From Geosiphon pyriformis (lineage: Eukaryota > Glomeromycota > Glomeromycetes > Archaeosporales > Geosiphonaceae), in NCBI GenBank assembly GCA_016748015.1, contig JAAOMT010000543.1:124001-188000 (forward strand): DNA of 64,000 bases. The letters run 5' to 3'. The notes under the pieces are model-generated. The model did no database searches. It was given only the letters and a program-made list of their open reading frames with translations, and was not told the DNA's origin. Shown piece by piece: positions 55,925 through 64,000 of the stretch; positions within the stretch are counted from its first letter, which is position 1, and every line of letters starts with the position of its first letter. A program made the position numbers and the translations under genes.

Positions 55925-57952
55925 TTGAAGTTTTATTTAGTCTTTTCTCTTTTTCCCCTTGTTTCCTCTCTAATTATTTCTTTCAATTTTCTTTTTTTTG
56001 TTGTTATAGATCCAATAAGCATTTCTGTTAGTGGTTCTGGTTTAGACTCGACTGGTTTGAGAATTTGTTCGAATGTTAAAAGCAAGTATATAGAAAGTGT
56101 TTACTCCTGAAGTATATCTTATAAAAAGCCAAAGAAGTCTGTTGTTAGTGTTAGTATAATTGACTTATCTACTAGTCTATTGAATCTTATTGATATTGAT
56201 GTTTTTGATAAGAAGCCTGTAGTATTATGGAATAGCAAAGTTGGCAGTATTAATAGCAATGTAAACAGACTATCAGATGTCAAAAATATGACAAACACAG
56301 TTGCTAAGGAAACCAGTTATGCAGAATCAAGTAAAGATAATAATATAGATGATGCTACTCCAAGAAAAACTCGCACTCAAACATATGTACTGGGCAATTC
56401 ACCAAAGTAACCTGTTTTCAAACATATAGGTGACAATAATAAAGTGCTGGAACTTTTTTCTCATGTGATTGTTGGATTTAATTAGTTGCTGCCACTTGAG
56501 TTACATGTCCCAGAAAGACAGAGTTTCAATTTGACAAAATTTTTTGCACTTGATATTGAGCTTTTTGCAGTATCTGGCAAGTCAGTTAGTGATAAGTTAA
56601 TTTCAGTAAAAAAGTTTTTTTATCAAGTGGATGGTTTTGGAAAAGCTTCAACTTTCTCAAAGTTCTTAGGAATTATTAGATCATTTTTTACATCTGAATC
56701 AAATTTGAAAAAGGCAAGAAAATTGGCTGTCAGCGAAAATATTCTAGTTAATAATAATATTAGACAGATAAACAAATGCTTGGATCAGAAAATTGTCATT
56801 AAGGAAATTTCTGTCAATCTTCCCAAATCGGCTGTGGAATCTGTTTTTTCCAGGTTTGGCAAGATTGTGTCTATCAAGATGCAATTGGTTGGTTTGTAGC
56901 AAAAAGCTTTTATGAAGTATGAATCATCTGAATTAGCTGATTTGGTCACAGCTAAATAGTCTGTTTTCATGAGGAAAGACTCTGTATATGTGACAAAGAC
57001 AATTGATAACAAACAAATATAGATACTGAGAAATTATCATTGGGCTTTATTGTATACTCTCCCAATTGGTATCACAGTTCATGATTTGTCAAATTTGCTG
57101 AATTTATATGGTGAAAAGACTTGTATCATTGGTCATAATCTCAGTTCATATGTACATGATAGATGTGCAATTGTGTGTTTTGCTAATAAAGCATCCAAAT
57201 TGGCTGTTATTGGTTCTACTACAGTGTTTAAAGATATGAATTTACACTGAACTAGTCTCTCTTTGGCCTGCTGTGCATTGTACAAACAATTTGGTTACAT
57301 CTCAAGTAATTGTTCTTTGAGTGAGAGTTCAAATGTTTATGGTAGACAGATGGTGACTGCTCAAGATCAGATTTGTTTAGCCAATATATATAAGAAGAAG
57401 CAGTCCCTAATTGCCTGCCCAGTTTCTTTTGGTAGTAAAACTTGGGCCCAAGTTGTTGGTGGCTCTTCTTTATATGTGGTTCTTTTGTTTTTTTCTGGTA
57501 CTAAATTGTCTTTTGGTACTGGAATCTCTTTTGCAATCCTTGCTCCTCCTGGTAATTCTGACTTACATGACTGTTTGGTTTCTCTAAAACACTCTGTAGA
57601 GCTTCTGTCAGACCAAGTTTCTGGTATCTTAAAAAAGTTGAGCTTTGTTGAGTTGATGTCTTTGGCACTCTTACTTTTTATCGCCTTTTTTGTTGCTTCT
57701 GCATCTTTGAAGTTAGGTTTGAATTTGGATATGGCTGTGGATAATGTGCTGATGCCATCTGTTTCTCCTTTCACTGGTGTTAGTGTTGATATGTCTGGTT
57801 TCAGCTTTAGTAGTTCCAAGGTTCTGACCACTAAGGTGGGTGGTTTGGAGTCTAAAATAGTGGCATTAGATGTATTGGTTAATTCAGTTTTGGTGAGATT
57901 GAATTGTTTGTGTTCTGGCTTGGGTTTGTCATTTCTCTTTAATTTTCAATGA
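55925..57952 (+). pseudogene. LINE ORF1 (RNA-binding protein with zinc knuckle)
   Basis: A single frame of ~676 codons with stops only (TGA 56108, TAA 56408, TAG 56483, 56897, 56957 and 57020, TGA 57248), no frameshift. The centre has an RRM-like part (SVNLPKSAVESVFSRFGKIV, AFMKYESSELADLV), then CCALYKQFGYISSNC (57269-57313), a CCHC-like knuckle whose His is Tyr here. The C-terminal third is hydrophobic/Ser-rich (LLFIAFFVASASL). ORF1 proteins coat LINE RNA. The true start may be further downstream; 55925 is the first Met of the frame. Confidence 0.75.
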
Positions 57953-60900
57953 GTGATTTGATTTGGAAAATTGCCATATGCAATATTAGAAGTATAAACA
58001 ATTCTGTGAAACAGGCTGATATAATTTGTTGGCATAAAGAAGTAAACAATTTGATTTCTGTTGTTACTGAGACTAAGTTGAAGAATAAGATCTGTCTATA
58101 GATTATGAATAAGTTTGATGATGTTTGGGTCTTTAATTCTGATTTAAACTTTGGTCATTTGGGGTCTGGTGTTGAAATTATTATGAACAATTTGGTGGCA
58201 AGGCATGTGTGTAAGATTTCTGAGATACCTGGTTGGCTCTTTTCTTTCAAGTTACTCTTCAAAAATAAACTTTCTGTTTTAATTCTGGAGTTCTATACTG
58301 GTGTTTTTTCTGTGGTTCAATTTTTCCAAGCTAATAATATCAATTCTATGATTGCTAAAGCCATGAATGAATTCTCTTTCATTGTTTTGAGTGGTAACTT
58401 TAATAAGAATAGCTCCCATAAGTGCACTAGTTTCAAAAAGTGTTTGAATTTTGGTTTGGTTAATTCCTTAGGTAGGAGTTCTTATGTGAAAACACTGACA
58501 TGAACTAACTCTCAGGGTGTGGCTAAGACAATTAATTTCTTGTTCATTTCTTTAAACTTGGTTAATGCTATAATAGATTATGATGTATTTAATGTTGGGG
58601 AATTTTTTGATACTAATTATCAGACTGTTTTCATGTTGATGGGTTTGGGCAGATTGCTTGATATGTAGCTGAACTTCTTTCACAAACAAGTAAATAGGAA
58701 TTGTTGAAAATTTGATTACAAAGATGCAAATAATGTCAAATGGACCAAGTTTAAAGAGGATATGACAGTGAATGCTGCTATGTTTCATAACAAGTTTTTT
58801 GTGTTTGGGAAGCACTCAGACTTGGATGCAATGTAGAATACACTTCACAGAATGGTATGTTTATCAGTTGATACAGTTTTTAAGAAAAAATGGTCCAAAA
58901 GCTATGACAGTGTTTTTACAAAGAAATTATTAAGATTTCACAAGCTGGAGCTTTTGGTGTCTAAAATTATTAAGGCTTCTTATCTAGTTTTTAGTAAGAA
59001 GTTTGTGTCTTTGTTTATTAAGTGGCACAGTTTGGATGCAGTCAATGCCTCTGTAGTGAAGTTTCTCTTTCTTTTGGGTTTTTATTTTAACACTATTTGT
59101 TCAACTTTGGTTAAGGTTAGGAAGTCTTATCATTCTTCTAAGATGTCAAAATTGAAGCATGTTAGAGTTTCTTAAATCAGATTGTTAATTGATAAGAGGA
59201 TGGAAAGCTTTGAATTAAACAAGGTTTATACTATCAGGAGTGTATTAGAGTGTCTTTTTTGTAAGATTACTTTGAATCACCTAGTTGTTAATAACAAATT
59301 GGTTTTGGATTCTGATCTGGTTAAGGCCAAGATGGATGTGATTATGGAGGGGTGAACTAAAAAGCATGTGATGGTGACTGATATTTCTGATGACTGGTGT
59401 CACCAATATCAACCTTTGAAATATGTTTTTGATAATACTTTCTCTAATGTAATGTGTCTGATTGGTTTTGATAAGATGCACAGTGTGATTTTGAATCTGC
59501 CTAATGAAAAAGTAGTTGGTCTCTTTGGCATCTTAAATAAATTATGAAAACATTGTAACAAGTCAGTCTTGAATATGCTTTTAGTGCTTCTGAATTTTTG
59601 TTTGTGTTATGAGTCTGTTCCTGAGTCTTAGAAGAAAGCTTGGGTGTTAATAATTTCCAAACTGTATGAGTGAAAGAGAGTTCTTATAAATACCTATCCA
59701 ATTGTTTTGATTGAAATGGCTTATAAGATCCTTTTCAAAATTTTTTTAAACAAGATTTTTTTAGTATGCAGTGTTTTTGATGTTCTTAGAAAGAATAATA
59801 TTTCTGTTTTAAAAGGCACAATGACACAATCTCTTATTTTTGTAATTGGCTTAATTATTGAAAATGCTTTGGAAAAGAACCATGAACTATGACTTGTCTT
59901 GCAGAACATGTGGAAAACTTATGACTTTGTTAGATGGGAGCATCTTAGTAAAAGCTTAGTCAAGATAAAGATGTGTGATAAATCATTTGATTTTTTGGCA
60001 GTATTCACAACAGTCGGGTCAACAGAATTATGACTGATTTTGGATTAACAAGTGATTATTAGATGCATAATGATTTGAACCAAGGGGAGATATTTTCACC
60101 TCTTCTTTGGCACATATTTTATGATTCTTTGTTGTGTAAAGTCAAAAGGCAGGAAAGTGTATGTGGATACAGATTGAATTTGTATTTCATTGCCAGAATT
60201 GGTCGCTAGAATTTCAAGCTGGTTTGATATCTTTACTTGCTGCTGATGCATTTGTTGATAATACAATTTGGGTTGGTAGCAACCAAATTGCTACTCAGCA
60301 TATTCTCAACATTACTAATGAATTTTTTCAGTTCAATGACATTTCAATTAACAATGACAAGACTGTGACCATTCCTGTTAATTGCAGAGTTGCATGCCTT
60401 TTCTTGTTGATCAGTGGCCTGCCTATTTTTATTGCTAAAAAAGGGGAGTCTTATTGGTACCTAGGTATTTTTTTGTTTACTGAGGGCTTGTCAAAGCTTA
60501 GCTTGGCTAAGACTCATGTAGATGTTCATTTTTTTGCCAATTTTGTGTTAAAAAAAACTATCTCTAATAAACAGTTCTTGTATTTAGTGTTAGTGGTTTT
60601 TTTTCTGATTGTCAGCTATAGATCTCAATTTAGTTTTGTTCCTGTTAATGTGTATAATAAATGGGACACTTTAATTCACAAGAGCTTGAAATTCAAATCT
60701 GGTTTTCTACATGACTTCTCTAATAATGCATTTTATTATCTTTTATTGTATAATTTAAAGACTTTTAAACAAATTTATGCTGAAAGCAAGTCTACTTCCA
60801 TTGTTTGATTTTCGAATTCAATTGGCATTCTGGATTATTTGTTTGCATACAGATCACATGATCTGCAAGTGCTTAGCTGAAATTCTCACCATTCTTTGCT

Positions 60901-62635
60901 TTTTTCTTTTCATGTTAATATTAACTCATTAAATAATTTTTTGGCTGGTATAGTCCACATATTTTTGAAGTGTAATTTGTCTCTGGATGGTCTTGTGACT
61001 AATGTCTTTTGTTTTTAGAATGGTACCCTTTTGTCTTTTGTTTTTGGTGGTCTTAAGTTTTTCAAATATGTTTCTTCACTTTGGCAGTATGAAATTGCTT
61101 TTGCTAAGCAGCTTTGCAATTGTGCTGGTATAGTTTTTGATTGGAAAATGTTTAAATGGTGGAAAAAATTAGACCCACATGGCCTAATTCCTAATTGGTT
61201 CAAGCTTTCTGTTCATTTTCTTAATGGTGCTTCTTCTTCTTTTATTTGTTTACCTATTTTGGGGAGTGTTGATTCATTGGACATTCTTGAGTTTTATGAA
61301 TTTGGGATTATTTGTGACCATTTGTTGGGTGTTGATGCTGGTCACTTTTCTGTTTATATGGATGGTTCTCTTAGCAGTTTGGGAACTCCTGACATAAAGG
61401 CTAGTATGACAGTTTTCTTTGAGAATATTGGTTTAGGTTTGAGTGTTGAGGTTTCTGGATTGGTGTCCTCCACTATGGCCAAACTACAAGTTGTTGTTTT
61501 GGCACTTGAGTGTATTCTTTCTTCTAGTTTAGTTCACATTTTTTCAAACAGTCAGTCTGCTCTGGATGCATGTAAATTGGAATTGGATTTGTTGTGTCCT
61601 AATTTTTGAAATTGGTATTGAGTTGAGCATCATCACATCATGGGTGTCATTTGTAAAAAGAATTTGGTGGTTAGTTGGCATAAGGTTAAGGATTATTTAG
61701 GAGTCTTGGACAATGAGCATGCTAATGCTTTTGCAAAGGCTGCTTGCTTCTCTAATTGGTATTTTTCTTACTATATTGCTAATTGTTATATTAAAACTGG
61801 TAGTGGTATTGTTTTTGCTAATTCTAGACATTTTTTTCGTGATGTATTTTGGTCTGTCTATTAAGTATGCTGGAAGATTGGCTCTGGTTCTCGAGTTTTG
61901 GTAAACACTCTGTGTGCTGATATTAATTGATTTAAGTCATTTTTGGTGTGGTATTCTAATTTGCATTTGGCCTCTGGTTTTACTAATAGAAGTATTGCTG
62001 AAGCTTATACTAATTTTATGAAGGCTTTATATTACTGGCTTTCTGTTGTTGTTTACAAGTGTTTGTATGCCAAAAATTATCCAAATGTGATATGTTTGTT
62101 TTGTGAAGATATTGAGATCTCAAATCACACTTTCTTCTGCTTATTCAATTCTGATGTTTGTGTTCAGTTGTTGGACACCTATACAGCCAATTAGAGAGTG
62201 ATTTCTAGTCTGTCTTGTTCAGTTTCATGTATGTTATAGTGTTTGAGTTTCTGTTCTTCTAATGCTGCTGTGTGTGTGGCTTTGAGCAAGAGATTTGTCT
62301 TTAATGATTGGTATCAGAAGTCACTTTTTATTTTTAAAGATTCTAAAATTGTGGGTCGGATGGTTGTGAACTTTATGCGCAGATTTGGCCTTGTATTTAG
62401 AGAGAAGATTTGGTTGGCTCATGTCAAACACTGGGCTTTTATGGAGAAAAATGGACTAATTTCATATGATGAGTCTGTTCCGGTCTCAGTATTTGAACTT
62501 TTTTCAGTATTTTCTGTTGGTATAGTTAAATTGTTGGGTATTGCTGATATTATTAGTATTAGTTTTGGTTTTTGTAATTTTTGTCAGTTTTTTTCAGGTT
62601 TAGATAGTGTAGTTTTGGTTTATATAGATACATAG
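57949..62635 (+). pseudogene. LINE ORF2: endonuclease, reverse transcriptase, RNase H, CCHC
   Basis: ~1560 codons. Starts MSDLIWKIAICNIRSINN at the ATGA overlap. The endonuclease part (57950-58800) shows CNIRSI, VVTETKLK and IVLSGNFNKN (canonical SGDFN with Asp changed to Asn). RT (59630-60830) shows MAYKILFKIFLNKI, TMTQSLIFVIGLIIENALE and FVDNTIW at 60250-60270, where FADD is expected. RNase H (61330-61760) keeps VYMDGSL but has AKLQ and FSNSQ at the Glu and Asp sites. Near the end CLFCEDIEISNHTFFC is a CCHC finger. One frameshift between 59900 and 60160 plus about ten stops. Inactive. Confidence 0.85.
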
Positions 62636-62767
62636 TATTGTTCTGATCAGCCTGAATGGCTGGTTACATGTAGAAAATACATGATACATGCTTAGTTTAG
62701 ATTACTAAGTTGATGTATTGTACTAGATTGTGTTTAGATTTTACTCATTAAAGTAAAAAAAAAAAAA
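62636..62767 (+). other. LINE 3' UTR and poly-A
   Basis: Matches the 3' UTR at 219-350 and ends in an A run at 62755-62767. Confidence 0.8.
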
Positions 62768-63580
62768 TTTACAACTGTAATTTTTATGAAATTGATTATA
62801 TATATTAAATTTTTACTTATTTAATTCACTTTTTTATTGTAATTTTTTTTTTGATTATTTCTATTACTTTACAATTTTGTTTTTTTGCTATCTATTAACT
62901 TGTATTCTAATTTGTAACAATAATATAAAATAATTAATAAATAATTAATAATAATAAGTTATAATTATTAAAATTTAATAAAAGAGTATTTTTATAAAAG
63001 TTGTTTTGTAATTTAAGAAATATATATAAATAAAAATAGTTTTAAATAAAAAACAAAAAACTGTTTTTATCTTTAAATTAAAATTTTTGGTTTAATTTTA
63101 ATAAAACTTATTTTTTATTTAATATATAAATCTAAATATTGTTGTTGTAATTTAATTATAATTATTAACAAAATATTGATTTTTGATTTTTGATTTTTTG
63201 CTTTTATTAAAAACTAACTTGTAAAAAAAAATAATAATAAAAAATAATATTATAAATAGTTTAAAAAAAACATGTATACTATAAACATAAAATTAAATTC
63301 ATTAACAGTTTTGATAGTTTTTCAAAAAATTAAATAATACCAAAAAAATTTTATAACAAATGAAATAAGTTAAATATGTAATTATTAAAGCAACAAATTA
63401 TCAGAATCTTTGTTTTTTATAAAAGACAAAATTTTCAAATTGACAAATCTTTAAATATAACAGATTACAGTAAAGCACCAAATTACAGAAATCCATCCAG
63501 AAATATTATTTATAACAGCAACTATTAATGGTTGGATCTTACTTTATTAAGCAATAAGTTGGTACAAATTAACACTTTTT
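62768..63580. repeat. AT-rich region with decayed B-like LTR (about 62990-63521)
   Basis: No gene. 63010-63040 (AAGAAATATATATAAATAAAAATAG), 63405-63430 (GAATCTTTGTTTTTTATAAAAGAC) and 63475-63521 (AAGCACCAAATTACAGA...TTATTTATAACA) follow the order of B LTR landmarks, suggesting a strongly decayed LTR. 62768-62990 shows nothing recognisable beyond AT-richness. Confidence 0.45.
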
Positions 63581-63924
63581 ATTTTTTCAGTTGAAAAAGA
63601 TTAAGTTCTTGAAAATCAAGTGTACATTTTCAAGTCTTTAAACTGCTTGTAAGAATATTGATATGCACAAAGATCTGCCGAACAATGATCCTGAAACGTC
63701 AATAGTTGTAACATACAAGCCACCCATATCGGATGTATGGATGTATGTCCTTCACATCCCTAAATAAGCAATTGCACCCAAAATGGTGATGATTTTAAAA
63801 ATCACCAACCTAAGCGATTTTCCTTGGTTTTATCTAGCAATTTCTCTTTTCCTTCAGGCGGTTCTATTTGCTCTTTAAAATAAAAGAGCAAAGTAGAGTA
63901 TAAAAAAGGGACAAAATACAACTC
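63581..63924 (+). promoter_or_regulatory. Upstream region of the probable ALG12 gene
   Basis: Non-repetitive, less AT-rich host sequence. Holds two inverted repeats, GGTGATGATTTTAAAAATCACC (22 bases, 63784-63805; arms GGTGAT and ATCACC) and TTTGCTCTTT...AAAGAGCAAA (63867-63892), and TATAAAAAA at 63899. The latter is only ~26 bp before the ATG, so it may or may not be the TATA box. Confidence 0.4.
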
Positions 63925-64000
63925 ATGGATGAATATGATTATTTATTAGCAGCTCTCGTGACTTTTCATGTTCTTTTTTGTCCGTTCACTAAAGTCGAAG
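63925..64000 (+). CDS. ALG12: Probable ALG12-type mannosyltransferase, first 25 codons (partial)
   Basis: Starts ATG at 63925 and is open to the window edge: a short acidic start, a hydrophobic first segment (YLLAALVTFHVLF) and then CPFTKVE. CP(Y/F)TKVEESFN is the N-terminal signature I know from ALG12, the ER alpha-1,6-mannosyltransferase of N-glycan precursor assembly (GT22 family, multi-membrane). Only 25 residues are seen and related GT22 enzymes have similar starts, so the name is provisional. It is the only clearly housekeeping-type gene in the window. Confidence 0.6.
   Translation, partial: MDEYDYLLAALVTFHVLFCPFTKVE

Larger units (their letters stand above)
55925..62767 (+). mobile_element. 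LINE (non-LTR retrotransposon), near full length, decayed
   Basis: Two ORFs joined by an ATGA overlap (57949-57952), endonuclease-RT-RNase H-CCHC order in ORF2, 3' UTR and poly-A (62755-62767). Same family as 1-365. Exact 5' end and target duplication were not found. Confidence 0.88.

Noticed and set aside
57367-57831. 154-codon minus-strand ORF
   Set aside because: Antisense of LINE ORF1, whose sense frame runs through the whole stretch in register with ORF1 on both sides.
1-64000. tRNA, rRNA or other structured RNA genes
   Set aside because: No cloverleaf, rRNA block or known ncRNA motif was recognised by eye; a dedicated search was not possible here.

Overview
The window looks like nuclear DNA of an arbuscular mycorrhizal fungus (Glomeromycotina; Gigaspora-like is my best guess, inferred and not proven). 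It is very AT-rich and mostly nested retrotransposons. It holds one spliced host-type gene with 72-104 bp introns, the first codons of a probable ALG12 gene at the right edge, and one gene written in the Mollicutes code (TGA = Trp), as expected of the Mollicutes-related endobacteria of these fungi.

Layout. 1-365: 3' end of a LINE. 410-28151: a decayed Ty3/gypsy element (family B, copy B1). B1 is split by a family-A element on the minus strand (A2, 4138-20846, 4-bp target duplication ATGT), which is itself split by a family-A element on the plus strand (A1, 6223-15478, 4-bp duplication ACAT). Both families read LTR - gag - protease - Cys-rich module - dUTPase - RT - RNase H - integrase - extra ORF - polypurine tract - LTR. 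28152-36329: remains of an older B copy (B0), interrupted by a 6.3-kb insertion at 28622-34931 bounded by ~285-bp imperfect inverted repeats. That insertion carries an intact four-exon nuclease-kinase gene, a decayed transposase-like gene and the TGA=Trp HAD-like gene. 36330-52366: three more B copies (B4, B5, B6), with a solo family-A LTR inside B5. 52367-55060: pol fragments of a further Ty3 family on both strands. 55925-62767: a nearly full-length but decayed two-ORF LINE of the same family as the fragment at 1-365. 62990-63521: a decayed LTR. 63581-64000: non-repetitive host DNA leading into the probable ALG12 gene.

Almost all retroelement genes are broken, largely by C-to-T/G-to-A type changes (Gln and Trp codons to stops, catalytic Asp to Asn). 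Only the nuclease-kinase gene, the HAD-like gene (in code 4) and the ALG12 start look intact. An assembly gap (7198-7217) and a Tn5/Nextera mosaic-end sequence (7286-7304) mark a local assembly error in A1 gag.

The most interesting object is the inverted-repeat-bounded insertion at 28622-34931. It appears to be a DNA mobile element carrying a Crinkler-type nuclease-kinase, with bacterial, alternative-code DNA inside it. Second is the conserved Cys-rich plus dUTPase module shared by two Ty3 families.
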